This document shows positions 27,040 through 36,611 of a stretch of DNA of 64,000 nucleotides, one piece after another. The stretch is taken from NCBI RefSeq assembly GCF_000621445.1, contig NZ_KK211277.1, forward strand, positions 408,373 through 472,372, read 5' to 3'. Source of the stretch: Alkalihalobacillus bogoriensis ATCC BAA-922. Its GTDB lineage: Bacteria; Bacillota; Bacilli; Bacillales; Bacillaceae_F. Each line of letters begins with the position of its first letter. Positions within the stretch are counted from its first letter, which is position 1. A program made the position numbers and the translations under genes. The notes below the pieces were generated by a model. It was not told the origin of the DNA. It saw nothing but the letters and a program-made list of their open reading frames with translations, and ran no database searches.

Positions 27040-28377
27040 TTATTCTACTACTCTAGCTCTTGCCGCTTCCCAGCTACTATTTAAGTCAGTCATAATGTCA
27101 TCAAAGCTTTCTGAACGATTTCCAATAGCCGCTTCAATAATACGTTGTTTAAATCCAGATTGCCATAATCCTACTTCACTTTCATTATCGATCATATCTA
27201 ACCAGCCTTCTTCTCCTTCTCTATGAGTAGCCTCTGAAATAAACTCCACGCCTAGTTCTTGGAATGCTGATAATGTTTCAGGATAATCTTCACCTACAAT
27301 TGGTGAAATTCCTCCTTGGTCAATGGCATAATTTGATTCATTAATGAACCAATCTAACCAAGCTCTTGCTGCTTCTTTGTGTTGAGAGTTAGCATTAATC
27401 CCGATGTTAAAGTCTCCGCCTACTACAGAATACACTGTACCATCTTGTTGCGTATAAGGGAATGGCATATATCCAATCGAATTAGGATCACTAGCTAATT
27501 CCTGCACTTGCGTTATCGCCCAAGAACCAAGAACCATTGTTGCAATTTTTCCATCCGCCATCATTTGTTTCGAAGATTCCCAATCTGTTGTTAATGGGTC
27601 ACTTTCAATTAAACCTTGGTTTGCTGCATCATACATAACTTTATATAAGATGTAATGTGGTTCACCTTCAGCAAACGGGGCATCCGTGTCAATTAAATGA
27701 TTAGCAAATTGCTCATCCCCAGCAATAGAAAGACGATTTGGCTCCCATTGGTCTAATGGCCATCCTGCAGAATAGTTCGTGTACAAAGGAATCGCATCTG
27801 TCTTGGCTTTAATTGCTTGTAATGCGTCAATAAACTGTTCAGGGCTTGAAGGAATATCAGTAACTCCTGCTTCTTCAAACACATCTTTATTATATAAAAT
27901 TCCTTGTGCGTTAACTGTAATTGGAATTCCATAAGAAACACCTTCATATGCCATATCATCAGCAAATAAATATTTCTCTAACATTTCATCTGTTTGTCCG
28001 AGCGGTTCAAAGAAATGAGGTAAATCTTCTACTGGGACATTATCTGGAATCATAAGAACATCTCCGTATTCTTTTGTACTCATACGAATATTGACTTGTC
28101 CTTGATAATCTGTAATCGCTTCAAAGCTTAACTTTACATTAGGATATATTTCATTAAATTGTTTTTCATAGTCTTTGAAAACTGTATCAACAATATCTGT
28201 TCGGTGAATAAGTACCGTAATGTCACCGCTTACATCTTCTGGTTTCATTTCAGTTTCTTCTGTTTTTGTCTCTGTCTCATCATTTGTCGTTGGTTCTGTC
28301 GTAGTTTGCCCTCCACACGCAGTGACAAAGACTAACAAACTTGCTAGCACGATAAACAACCAGCCTTTTACTTTCAT
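27040..28377 (-). CDS. ABC solute-binding lipoprotein for manno-oligosaccharides, copy 1
   Basis: 445 aa from the ATG behind AGGGGGAGA. Lipobox LVFVTAC, a Thr/Glu-rich linker, then a family-1 extracellular binding protein (ITVLIHRTDIVDTVFK; NYSAGWPLDQWEPNR). It is nearly identical along its length to the protein at 35246-36586 but has no permease genes of its own, so it probably feeds the same permease pair. The two may differ in ligand length or affinity. It is transcribed alone from an operator/cre promoter. Confidence 0.88.
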   Translation of the reverse strand: MKVKGWLFIVLASLLVFVTACGGQTTTEPTTNDETETKTEETEMKPEDVSGDITVLIHRTDIVDTVFKDYEKQFNEIYPNVKLSFEAITDYQGQVNIRMSTKEYGDVLMIPDNVPVEDLPHFFEPLGQTDEMLEKYLFADDMAYEGVSYGIPITVNAQGILYNKDVFEEAGVTDIPSSPEQFIDALQAIKAKTDAIPLYTNYSAGWPLDQWEPNRLSIAGDEQFANHLIDTDAPFAEGEPHYILYKVMYDAANQGLIESDPLTTDWESSKQMMADGKIATMVLGSWAITQVQELASDPNSIGYMPFPYTQQDGTVYSVVGGDFNIGINANSQHKEAARAWLDWFINESNYAIDQGGISPIVGEDYPETLSAFQELGVEFISEATHREGEEGWLDMIDNESEVGLWQSGFKQRIIEAAIGNRSESFDDIMTDLNSSWEAARARVVE

Positions 28378-28592
28378 GTAATCTCCCCCTAACATTCATT
28401 TAAGTAATCGATAAAGAAATAACCATTCTCAAAAACTTACTCACTATCATATTAAAAACATATTTACTTTATTTTGATTACCTGTATTTCTATTAATTGG
28501 AATAAAAGAAAGGAAAATAAGTAAATTTTATTTTTTCCAGGTAATCAGTTGATTAATATACTTTATTATCACCTCACATATTATGATTATTT

Positions 28593-28646
28593 AACTTATC
28601 GTTTAAGTTATAAGTTTATATTATAATGTTTTGTAAGCGATGTCAA
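28593..28646 (-). promoter_or_regulatory. Promoter, mannan operator and perfect cre site
   Basis: Minus strand: -35 TTGACA (28641-28646), 17-bp spacer, -10 TAATAT (28618-28623). A 14-of-14 cre match (TGTAAGCGATGTCA, 28632-28645) covers the -35/spacer. The LacI-type operator (core TTATCGTTTAAGTTA, 28593-28616) starts right after the -10. The site lies about 220 bp from the gene, leaving a long leader. The remainder of this 315-bp gap is A/T-rich and holds the MATE terminator. Confidence 0.85.
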
Positions 28647-28659
28647 TTATTAAAAAATA

Positions 28660-28688
28660 AAAAAGGGAATGATTTTATCCCCCTTTTT
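28660..28688 (-). terminator. Terminator of the MATE gene
   Basis: AAAAAGGG and CCCTTTTT pair; on the minus strand the stem is followed by a T-run. It lies 22 bp after the stop codon. Confidence 0.75.
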
Positions 28689-28710
28689 AATCTTCTTCCT
28701 AACTTATCAT

Positions 28711-30078
28711 TTATCCGGTTTTTTGCTTTATATTCACAACACTTTTAATCCATTTTTTTGACAACGTTCGTTTTAACCCAAAAATCACTCTAGCGATCTC
28801 TTGTGTGTTTGCTAGTAAAAAAATAATATAAATAGGATATTGAAGATAGACACCAAGCAACGCTAACGGCAATCCTACCAACCAAACACCAAGTAAGTCT
28901 AAATACATCACAAACTTTGTATCCCCTCCTGGTCTTAATATCCCTATATTATTAACCATGTTTAACATCCGAAATGGGATAATAAATGCATAGACAACTA
29001 AAACCGCAACTGCATAGTCAGCTGCTTGGTCAGGAATATTGTAAAAACTTACAAACACAGGAGATATGACAAGAATAACTGAGGACACAAGTATCGAAAT
29101 GACGATTGTTATTTTTAAAAACTTCACACCATAATCAAACGCCTTTTTTTCATCCCCTTCCCCAATACTATTTCCAACCATGACTGATGAAGCATCCCCT
29201 AGCCCAATAAATAAAGCCATCGATAACATTAACAACGGGTCAATGATTGTTACTGCAGCAAGCTGAGCCGTCCCCATCTGAGCATAAACCCAGAAATATG
29301 TCGTTTCTCCTAGTGTCCAAAATATATGATTTAAAATCGATGGGACCGAAACTGTAACATACCTCTTAATTAATCCAACATCTAAAACCTCTCTAATCGT
29401 TAATCCTTTAACATTAGAAAACAATTCATACCGATAACTGATAATTCCCATTAAAATCGTTTGTATGACTCTTGCTATCACTGTTGCAATTGCCGCTCCT
29501 TCAATTCCCATTTCAGGAAATCCGAAATGCCCAAATATAAAAAGATAATTAAGCCCTGTGTTTAATGCAATAGCAAATATACTAATATACATCGGACTTC
29601 TAACTTCACCCATCGACCGTAATAGAACTGTCATAACAATCGTTATCCCTGTAAAGAAATAACTAATAGCAAGTAAAGTGATAAAATTAGATCCTTGTTC
29701 AATCACTTCACCATCTGATGTAAAAACTCCAATAAGCTGACTTGGAAATGAGAAAACAAATAAAGTAAAAACAATGGCGAAAAACGAGATAATTGCGATT
29801 GTGATAATCCCTATTTTACTAATTCCCACCTTATCTTTCTTACCCCAATATTGAGCAGCGAATATACCAGCGCCACTAGCAAACCCTTGAAAAATTAAAA
29901 GTAACACAACTGTAATTTTGTTCGCTACTCCAACCGCCGCTATACTATTTGCTCCTAATTGACCTACCATTAAAGAATCGACCATATTTAATGCAGCTGT
30001 CAAAAAAAATTGTATAGTGATCGGAATCGACAAAGCAGCCATCCGCTTATAAAAATGCTTTTTTTGGTCCAACTCCAT
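28711..30078 (-). CDS. MATE family efflux transporter
   Basis: 455 aa from the ATG behind GGAGGT; two upstream in-frame starts lack a site. Twelve membrane segments; MATE signatures LSIPITIQFFLTAALNMVDSLMVGQLG and GFASGAGIFAAQYWGKKD. Cation-coupled export of drugs or metabolites is the family role. It sits inside the mannan locus but is separated from the alpha-galactosidase gene by a terminator, and no operator was found near it. A link to mannan use is therefore doubtful. Confidence 0.85.
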   Translation of the reverse strand: MELDQKKHFYKRMAALSIPITIQFFLTAALNMVDSLMVGQLGANSIAAVGVANKITVVLLLIFQGFASGAGIFAAQYWGKKDKVGISKIGIITIAIISFFAIVFTLFVFSFPSQLIGVFTSDGEVIEQGSNFITLLAISYFFTGITIVMTVLLRSMGEVRSPMYISIFAIALNTGLNYLFIFGHFGFPEMGIEGAAIATVIARVIQTILMGIISYRYELFSNVKGLTIREVLDVGLIKRYVTVSVPSILNHIFWTLGETTYFWVYAQMGTAQLAAVTIIDPLLMLSMALFIGLGDASSVMVGNSIGEGDEKKAFDYGVKFLKITIVISILVSSVILVISPVFVSFYNIPDQAADYAVAVLVVYAFIIPFRMLNMVNNIGILRPGGDTKFVMYLDLLGVWLVGLPLALLGVYLQYPIYIIFLLANTQEIARVIFGLKRTLSKKWIKSVVNIKQKTG

Positions 30079-30145
30079 TAAGATTACCTCCGATGACATC
30101 TACATTGTTCATTTTTGAAAAAGCCATAGAATACCTCCATCGAAA

Positions 30146-30170
30146 AAAAGAACAGGGAACCCTGTTCTTT
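30146..30170 (-). terminator. Terminator of the alpha-galactosidase gene
   Basis: AAAGAACAGG and CCTGTTCTTT form a 10-bp stem around GAAC. The minus strand continues with a T-run (TTTTTTTC). It abuts the stop codon. Confidence 0.9.
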
Positions 30171-31339
30171 TATTTACGAGGTGTTAACTTTAATACGACA
30201 CATTCATGAGAACGAACTGACCTAATGAGCGTATTATGAACGTTCCCTAAATCGACATTCCCCCAAATATCTTTCACACTAAACGTATCAGTCTGACTAA
30301 CCGGCAATTCATGCAAATCGACTTCTGCTTCGACTGCGCTTTCTGTTCGATTAAATAATCCGACCGCAAATTGCCCTCCTTCTAGCTCTTTCACCCAATA
30401 ATCAACGCCGTTTTCCTTTTTAATAATATAACCTTGTTTTCCAAGGGAATCTTGATTAATAGATATAATTTCTTTGTTCATTAACGTCTCTTTTGTCGCA
30501 TCATCCATCTTTCTAATATCACACCCGATTAATAATGGGGCTGCAGATAAACACCAAATACTAAAATGAGCTCGGTATTCTAACGGCGTACAACCTGGCC
30601 CCATCCATTCAGTTGTACCGTTACATCCGACAACGAGCATATCAGGGTCATTCCATCCACCAGGACCAGCATACTGATGCAAATGATGTGTATGATCGAT
30701 AATATGATTCAACGACCATCCCCAGTTAATATCTTCATCAAAGCTATCTTTTATATCTGGAGTCGTTCGCCACATATGGCCAACTTCCGCTCCCCATGTC
30801 CAAGGGTCTGAAGTACCATGTTCACAAATACTAAATAACATCGTTCTACCCGCTTTTATTAAGGCATCACGCATCGTTATATAATCCGTTTTCACATGTC
30901 TACCTTCCGGATCTCCAGGAAGAGCACGGAAGTCATATTTCAATAAATCAAATCCTTGGTCTGCAATTAACTTGGCATCACGTTCTTCATATCCTAGGCT
31001 ACCAGGTTTTTCACCATACGTTTTTTGCCCACACCCTAAATACGTACCAGCTTTTAATCCTCTTTCATGAATATAATCAGTAACCACTTTAAGTCCATTC
31101 GGAAACTTTGCAGGGTCTGGTACTAAATTACCTTCACTATCTCTTTCATCAGCCATCCAACCATCATCAATATTGATATACACATAACCTGCATCCCTTA
31201 ATCCAGATGATACCATCATATCTGCACTTTCTTTAATTAACTGCTCGGTCGGTTCACACCCAAATGTATTAAAAGAATTCCACCCCATTGGTGGTGTGAG
31301 CGCTAAATCTTTCCCAAATTCTTTTGAGTAACTTGACAT
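30170..31339 (-). CDS. GH27 alpha-galactosidase, intracellular
   Basis: 389 aa. Removes alpha-1,6-galactose side groups from galactomanno-oligosaccharides. GH27 motifs: PPMGWNSFNTFGC, YINIDDGWM, LLKYDF (nucleophile Asp136), WRTTPDI (acid/base Asp195 by comparison with human alpha-galactosidase A) and GGWNDPDML. No signal peptide, so it acts after import. Transcribed singly, divergent from the AraC gene, with a mannan operator 27 bp upstream of the start. Confidence 0.95.
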   Translation of the reverse strand: MSSYSKEFGKDLALTPPMGWNSFNTFGCEPTEQLIKESADMMVSSGLRDAGYVYINIDDGWMADERDSEGNLVPDPAKFPNGLKVVTDYIHERGLKAGTYLGCGQKTYGEKPGSLGYEERDAKLIADQGFDLLKYDFRALPGDPEGRHVKTDYITMRDALIKAGRTMLFSICEHGTSDPWTWGAEVGHMWRTTPDIKDSFDEDINWGWSLNHIIDHTHHLHQYAGPGGWNDPDMLVVGCNGTTEWMGPGCTPLEYRAHFSIWCLSAAPLLIGCDIRKMDDATKETLMNKEIISINQDSLGKQGYIIKKENGVDYWVKELEGGQFAVGLFNRTESAVEAEVDLHELPVSQTDTFSVKDIWGNVDLGNVHNTLIRSVRSHECVVLKLTPRK

Positions 31340-31365
31340 ATGACAATCTCCTCCTTATTTTCATT

Positions 31366-31389
31366 ACTTTATCGTTTACTTTATAAGTG
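31366..31389. promoter_or_regulatory. Mannan operator between alpha-galactosidase and AraC genes
   Basis: Core TTATCGTTTACTTTATAAGT, a close copy of the site at 28593. It lies 27 bp before the alpha-galactosidase start and about 87 bp before the AraC start. No strong sigma-A promoter is obvious for the alpha-galactosidase; a TATAAT before the AraC gene (near 31437) lacks a good -35. Confidence 0.75.
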
Positions 31390-31475
31390 TACATGGATAC
31401 TTTTCTCATTCATATGTCATAATGACCTTTATATATGGTATAATGCTAGATATATTAATGAACAAGGAGGTAAAA

Positions 31476-32330
31476 ATGCAAACTTTAGTCTACCTTCCGA
31501 AAAGTCTACCATACCTTGATTTGCACGTTACTCAATTTGGAAAAGAACAATGTTCACCTCGGCATTTCCATGGTCCCGCTATGAGGGAATATTATTTAAT
31601 CCATTATGTAACGAAAGGAGAAGGGCTTTTCAAAACAGAAAATGAGGTTTATCATCTCAAGGAAGGAGAAGGTTTCATTATATGTCCTAATGTAGTTTCT
31701 TATTATGAAGCATCCGAAGAACATCCATGGCAATACTATTGGATCGGCTTTAACGGGCTACAAGCTGAAGCTATTTTAGCTCAAGCTAAATTGTCAGCGC
31801 AAAGTCCTACCTTTGTTTATCATAAAATTAATCATTTATCCTATTTATTTGATGAACTCATTCGTACTAAAGAAAAAGAAACATTTACATTGGAGTTAAG
31901 AGGTTTAAGTACCCTTTATTCTATCCTTTCTCTTTTAAAAGAGACGAATCATTTATCGACTAGCACCAGTCAAAAGAAAAACAACCCTAAAGAGCTCTAT
32001 GTAAAGAAGGCCATTGAATTTATTGAAATGAATTATGCCAATAAAATAACTGTGGAAGAGATTTCACGCTTTATTGGTCTTGACCGAAGTTACCTTAACT
32101 CACTATTTAAGTCCTTTGTTAATTCAAGTATTCAGGAGTACCTTATTCAATATCGGATTGGAAAAGCTTGTACTTTATTACATACGACCTCTCTTTCTGT
32201 TGGTGACATCTCAAGGTCTGTCGGATACGAAGACCCGCTCGTTTTCTCTAAGTCTTTCAAAAAAATACAAGGTGTTTCACCTAAACATTACCGTTCAGAC
32301 CGAAACCATAATAGAGAAGAAGAGACGTGA
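31476..32330 (+). CDS. AraC family regulator with N-terminal cupin
   Basis: 284 aa from the ATG behind AAGGAGGT; in-frame ATGs upstream have no site. N-terminal AraC-binding cupin (about 1-150: HFHG, LIHYVTKGEG, GEGFIICPN) and a C-terminal double HTH (ITVEEISRFIGLDRSYLNSLFK; VGDISRSVGYEDPLVFSKSFKK; GVSPKHYR). One of few plus-strand genes. Divergent from the alpha-galactosidase gene and convergent with GH113, so it probably activates one or both in response to a mannan or galactoside ligand. Its stop codon lies in the loop of a shared terminator. Confidence 0.88.
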   Translation: MQTLVYLPKSLPYLDLHVTQFGKEQCSPRHFHGPAMREYYLIHYVTKGEGLFKTENEVYHLKEGEGFIICPNVVSYYEASEEHPWQYYWIGFNGLQAEAILAQAKLSAQSPTFVYHKINHLSYLFDELIRTKEKETFTLELRGLSTLYSILSLLKETNHLSTSTSQKKNNPKELYVKKAIEFIEMNYANKITVEEISRFIGLDRSYLNSLFKSFVNSSIQEYLIQYRIGKACTLLHTTSLSVGDISRSVGYEDPLVFSKSFKKIQGVSPKHYRSDRNHNREEET

Positions 32331-32349
32331 CTATGCCGTCTCTTCTTCT
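32315..32349. terminator. Bidirectional hairpin holding both convergent stop codons
   Basis: A perfect 13-bp stem (AGAAGAAGAGACG / CGTCTCTTCTTCT) with a 9-nt loop. The loop contains the AraC stop TGA (32328-32330) and, on the other strand, the GH113 stop TAG (32331-32333). The coding tails of both genes therefore form the stem. No strong T-run follows in either direction. Confidence 0.75.
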
Positions 32350-33323
32350 GTTACCTTCTCTACACCCTTGCGATACCATTGCTTTAACACTTGCTCTGCC
32401 TTTTTTCCGTATATATCAAAACCTACATTTTTATGTGCTTCTTCTTTAGCATATAGCTTTGTACTCCAGTCCCACCAGAAAAAGCCAGCAAACCACGGCT
32501 CATTCCAAAACACTTTTAATACTGAGCTATAAAAAGCAGCTTGCTCCTCTTCACAAAAAGGAAGTTCTGTATGTTCGAAATCCCAAGGCATTGTCGCACA
32601 TCCAGCAGCACTTCTACAACCTATTTCTACAAATAAAATCGGTTTATTAAACTTTTTGTGTAGTGCTACCATTTTTTCTTTCACTTTCAACCAATTTTTA
32701 ATCATTGTATCTTCAGTATCCCCGGCCTTAGTAGCAACAGGATAATATGCACTTGTACCAATAATATCCACGTCAGAAAACCAATCTACTCCATCTTCTT
32801 TCCCATGATTCGCATTGTAAATAAGCGGTCCGTTATACACTTTACGAACTTTACTTATCACTTCTTTCCAATACGTCGTCTTCGATTCTGTATTAATCAT
32901 TTCACAACCAACACAAAACATGTCACAGCCTAGCTCTTCGGCAAGTTCAGCATAATGAAGTAAAAAGTTTGTATAAGAAGTAAACCAACGATCCCAGTAA
33001 TCTATCGCATCATCAGGGAAACCAATTCTTGCTCTCCAAAGTCCATCTTTCGAATTAACAACTGGCTTTAAACAAACCTTTAATCCTAAGTCCTTCGCTG
33101 TTTTTACAGCAAATTCAATATCACGGTCCGTCATCGTAAACCCATAATCAAACGTAATATCTGTAGCTGAAAAAGAAGATTGATAAGTGAAAAAAGATAA
33201 TGCAATCCATTCACTACCGGTTTCTTTTAACATTTTCAAAGATTCAACCGCTTCTTGTGTTCTGTATGCACCTCGTGTTGTATTCCAACCATAAGTCATA
33301 CCTTTTATAAAGAATTCTTTCAA
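32331..33323 (-). CDS. GH113 beta-1,4-mannanase/mannosidase, intracellular, copy 1
   Basis: 330 aa from a TTG behind GGAGTG. TIM-barrel GH113 features: IKGMTYGWNTTRGAY, VCLKPVVNSKDGLWRA, FCVGCEM with the likely acid/base Glu141, and ILFVEIGC with the likely nucleophile Glu233 (compare E151 and E231 of Alicyclobacillus ManA). No signal peptide. It should cut imported manno-oligosaccharides to mannobiose and mannose. Last gene of the binding protein-permease operon, 80 bp after the second permease. Confidence 0.88.
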   Translation of the reverse strand: MKEFFIKGMTYGWNTTRGAYRTQEAVESLKMLKETGSEWIALSFFTYQSSFSATDITFDYGFTMTDRDIEFAVKTAKDLGLKVCLKPVVNSKDGLWRARIGFPDDAIDYWDRWFTSYTNFLLHYAELAEELGCDMFCVGCEMINTESKTTYWKEVISKVRKVYNGPLIYNANHGKEDGVDWFSDVDIIGTSAYYPVATKAGDTEDTMIKNWLKVKEKMVALHKKFNKPILFVEIGCRSAAGCATMPWDFEHTELPFCEEEQAAFYSSVLKVFWNEPWFAGFFWWDWSTKLYAKEEAHKNVGFDIYGKKAEQVLKQWYRKGVEKVTEEETA

Positions 33324-33403
33324 ACTCTTTCACTCCATTCTAGTCATAGCTGTTTATTTTTCTATGAGTGATAATTGAAACCATTGATAGATGTTATTCT
33401 CTA

Positions 33404-34237
33404 CTATTTGACTGATCCTTCTGTAAAGCCATTGTAAATGTATTTTTGTAATGCTAAAAACACTATTAAAGTAGGGATAATAACGATAATAATCCCAGCA
33501 CATATCACTTCCCACTGAGAACCATACGGCCCTTGGAACCTAAATAAAGCTGTGGACACCACTTGTAATTCCGGTTTTGGCATATAAAGAAACGGCATAT
33601 AAAAGTCGTTATATATCGCAACACCTTTAATAATAAAGACGGTCGCCATTGCTGGTTTAAGCTGTGGCAAAATGATTTTTCGATAGATTGTAAAATAAGA
33701 AGCCCCGTCTAGCATTGCAGATTCATCTAAAGAAACCGAGACACGGTCAAGAAACTGCAAAAAGATATACACGGCTATAATATCTGTACTCATAAAGATA
33801 ATAATGACTGCCCATCTTGTATTAAATAAACCTAACTCATTTATAATTTGGAATGTTGCTACTTGTGTTGTTACAGCCGGAATTAAAGCAGCTAGTAGAA
33901 ATAATCCAATTAATACTTTGCTTCCCCAAAATTTAAATCGACTTAGTACATAAGCAATCATCGTTCCTATAATAATCGCAGAGACGATAGAAATAATGAG
34001 AATAATCGTTGTGTTAATAAAGCCTAATAACATATTCCCTTCAAAAAAAGCACGGCTATAATTTTCAAAGTTCAACCAATTTTGCGGAGGGGTAAGCGGA
34101 CCCGTTGTTGCATATTCATTTGGCGATTTAAATGACGCAAAAAGCACAACAACAATGGGAACTAGTGCAATAAGAACACCTATCACCAATGACCCGTATT
34201 TAAAAATATCAGCAAGTAGATATTTAGGATGTTTCAT
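33404..34237 (-). CDS. CUT1 ABC permease (MalG type) for manno-oligosaccharides
   Basis: 277 aa with six membrane segments and EAA loop (DESAMLDGASYFTIYRKIILPQLKPA). It pairs with the MalF-type permease, 3 bp downstream of that gene, so translation is coupled. No ATPase gene lies in the window; a shared MsmX-type ATPase is expected elsewhere. Confidence 0.9.
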   Translation of the reverse strand: MKHPKYLLADIFKYGSLVIGVLIALVPIVVVLFASFKSPNEYATTGPLTPPQNWLNFENYSRAFFEGNMLLGFINTTIILIISIVSAIIIGTMIAYVLSRFKFWGSKVLIGLFLLAALIPAVTTQVATFQIINELGLFNTRWAVIIIFMSTDIIAVYIFLQFLDRVSVSLDESAMLDGASYFTIYRKIILPQLKPAMATVFIIKGVAIYNDFYMPFLYMPKPELQVVSTALFRFQGPYGSQWEVICAGIIIVIIPTLIVFLALQKYIYNGFTEGSVK

Positions 34238-34240
34238 GCT

Positions 34241-35176
34241 TTACGCCTCCTTTTCTTTAAATAAAAATCGTTGGAGCAATGTAATAAAGATAACAATGAT
34301 AAGTAAAACAATCCCCATTGCTGATGCTAACCCTACTTTATTAAACTTAAAGGCTGTGTCGACCGTCTGAATAACAAATGTCGCACTACCGTTCGCGCCA
34401 CCTGTCATAATGTAAGGGATTTCAAATACACTAATTGCACCACTGACCGCCAAGATTAAATTTAATTCTACGATTCTACGAATACTCGGGAGAATAATAT
34501 ATCTAAATTTATGCCAACTATTCGCTCCGTCAATATCAGCTGCTTCATAAATATCTCCCGAAATAGATTGAATAGCTCCTAGAAAAATAATAAAATTGAA
34601 ACCCATGTATCTCCATACAGATGTTCCCGCTAAGGAAATGTTAATTAAATCCGGATTTCCTAACCAAAGTTGCGCATACTCTCCTAATCCAACTAAACCT
34701 AAAATAGCATCAAGTGTACCATCCGGTCTAAAAAAGAATAAAAAGATAAACCCAATGGCAACTCCATTTAATAAATAAGGAAAAAATAAAACTCCTTTAA
34801 AAAAGTTTTTAAATCGAACATTAAAAGTTAAAATCGTTGCAAAATAAAGGGCTAAACCCATTTGAATAAAGGTTGCAAAAAAGTAATATAAACTCACGGT
34901 AAAAACAGCAAAATATTCAGGTCTCGTAAAGATTTGCGTGTAATTTTCAAGTCCAACAAACGTCATTGTAGGACTAATTCCATTCCATTTATGAAAGCTA
35001 TAGTAAACCATATTCATTAATGGTAAATAAGAAAAAGTTAATAATAACAACAAAGGTATTGCAGAAAAGCTAACGATAATCAAAATCCGTTGTTGTTTAT
35101 AATTAAGATTTCTCAAGCTGAATCGCTTTCGTTTAGAATGACTAGATTTCAGCTCATTTTCTGGTAGACTCCCCAC
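34241..35176 (-). CDS. CUT1 ABC permease (MalF type) for manno-oligosaccharides
   Basis: 311 aa from a GTG behind GGGGGATT. Basic N-terminus, six membrane segments, EAA loop (YEAADIDGANSWHKFRYIILPSIRRI). First membrane subunit of the importer served by the binding proteins at 35246 and probably 27040. A stable hairpin lies between it and the binding-protein gene. Confidence 0.9.
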   Translation of the reverse strand: MGSLPENELKSSHSKRKRFSLRNLNYKQQRILIIVSFSAIPLLLLLTFSYLPLMNMVYYSFHKWNGISPTMTFVGLENYTQIFTRPEYFAVFTVSLYYFFATFIQMGLALYFATILTFNVRFKNFFKGVLFFPYLLNGVAIGFIFLFFFRPDGTLDAILGLVGLGEYAQLWLGNPDLINISLAGTSVWRYMGFNFIIFLGAIQSISGDIYEAADIDGANSWHKFRYIILPSIRRIVELNLILAVSGAISVFEIPYIMTGGANGSATFVIQTVDTAFKFNKVGLASAMGIVLLIIVIFITLLQRFLFKEKEA

Positions 35177-35219
35177 TTTAATCCCCCCATTCGTTCCTCG
35201 ACGCTTTCCTTATAAAGAT

Positions 35220-35241
35220 GGTAAAGGGGGTCCCCCCTTTA
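35220..35241 (-). other. Intercistronic hairpin after the second binding-protein gene
   Basis: GGTAAAGGGGG and CCCCTTTACC form a strong GC-rich stem with a very short loop. The minus strand has no T-run after it, so it probably stabilises the upstream mRNA rather than terminating. This would give more binding protein than permease. Confidence 0.65.
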
Positions 35242-35245
35242 CCCC

Positions 35246-36586
35246 TTAATCGACTACTCTTACTCTTCCATTTTCCCATCTTTCATTTAATTCATTTGTA
35301 ATATCCTCAAACGTTTCTGCACGATTTCCGATTCCAGCTTCAATGATCCTTTGTTTAAAACCTTCTACCCATAAACCTACTTCTGATTCATTATCAATCA
35401 TATCTAAGAAACCTTCTTCCCCTTCGCGGTGAGGGTTTTCTGAAATGAATTCAACCCCTAACTCTTCAAATGAGGCAAGTGTTTCAGGATAATCTTCTCC
35501 TACTACTGGAGAAATCCCACCTTGGTCTACTGCATAATTTGATTCGTTAATAAAATAGTCTACCCATGCACGAGCAGCATCTTTATTTGCTGAATTTACA
35601 TTTATACCGATATTAAAGTCAGCTGCAACCGCGGAATAAATCGTTCCGTCTGGCTGTGTAAAAGGAAACGGCATGTATCCAATTGAATCTGGATCTGAAG
35701 CTAATTCTTGCACTTGTGTAATCGCCCATGAACCTAATACCATCGTGGCGATTTTGCCATCTGCCATCATTTGTTTTGAAGATTCCCAATCTGTCGTTAG
35801 TGGGTCGTTTTCAATTAGTCCTTGCTCAGCTACATCATACATCACTTTATATAATGTGTGGTGTGGTTGTCCTTCTACAAAAGGATGATCCGTATCTACT
35901 AATTGATTTGGAAAATCAGCATCGCCTGCAATTGAAGTTCGGTTTGGCTCCCACTGATTTAATGGCCATCCTGCACTATAATTTGTGTATAAAGGAATCG
36001 CATCTGTTTTTTCCTTGATTGCTTGTAACGCTTCTAAAAAAGCTTCTGGTGTTGCTGGTACACCAGTTACACCTGCCGCTTCAAATACATCCTTGTTATA
36101 AAGAATCCCATTAGCATTAATTGTAATCGGAATGCCATACGTCACACCTTGATACGCCATATCGTCTGCAAATAAATATTGTTCTAACATTTCTTCTGTT
36201 GCTCCTAACGGCTCAAAAAAGTGTGGTAAATCTTCGACTGGAACATTATCCGGAATCATGAGCACATCACCATATTCTTTCGTACTCATTCGAATATTCA
36301 CTTGCCCTTGATAATCTGTAATCGCTTCAAAACTAACGTTTACATTTGGGTATGTTTCATTAAATTGTGCAGCATATTCTTTAAAAACCGTATCGACGAT
36401 ATCTGTTCGATGAATTAACACCGTTAGCTCACCTTCAATTTCATCCGGTGATACATTTATTAACTCGCCATCTTCTCCAAGCTCTGGGACTGGTGTTTCC
36501 CCTTGTCCCCCACATCCAACCATCGTTAAAGATACGACTGCTATCGTAGCCATTAACCATCCTCTTACTTTTTTAAACTTACTCAT
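35246..36586 (-). CDS. ABC solute-binding lipoprotein for manno-oligosaccharides, copy 2
   Basis: 446 aa with lipobox LTMVGC and a family-1 binding fold. Nearly identical blocks to the protein at 27040 (PDNVPVEDLPHFFEPLG; SSKQMMADGKIATMVLGSWA); the linker after the lipobox differs most. First gene of the operon that continues with two permeases and GH113. The ATG follows GGGGGAGA. Confidence 0.92.
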   Translation of the reverse strand: MSKFKKVRGWLMATIAVVSLTMVGCGGQGETPVPELGEDGELINVSPDEIEGELTVLIHRTDIVDTVFKEYAAQFNETYPNVNVSFEAITDYQGQVNIRMSTKEYGDVLMIPDNVPVEDLPHFFEPLGATEEMLEQYLFADDMAYQGVTYGIPITINANGILYNKDVFEAAGVTGVPATPEAFLEALQAIKEKTDAIPLYTNYSAGWPLNQWEPNRTSIAGDADFPNQLVDTDHPFVEGQPHHTLYKVMYDVAEQGLIENDPLTTDWESSKQMMADGKIATMVLGSWAITQVQELASDPDSIGYMPFPFTQPDGTIYSAVAADFNIGINVNSANKDAARAWVDYFINESNYAVDQGGISPVVGEDYPETLASFEELGVEFISENPHREGEEGFLDMIDNESEVGLWVEGFKQRIIEAGIGNRAETFEDITNELNERWENGRVRVVD

Positions 36587-36611
36587 ATTTTCTCCCCCTA
36601 AGTTTTATATT

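Noticed and set aside
28711-30078. MATE protein as a mannan-oligosaccharide transporter
   Set aside because: Its signatures are those of drug/metabolite exporters, and it has no mannan operator and is cut off by a terminator.
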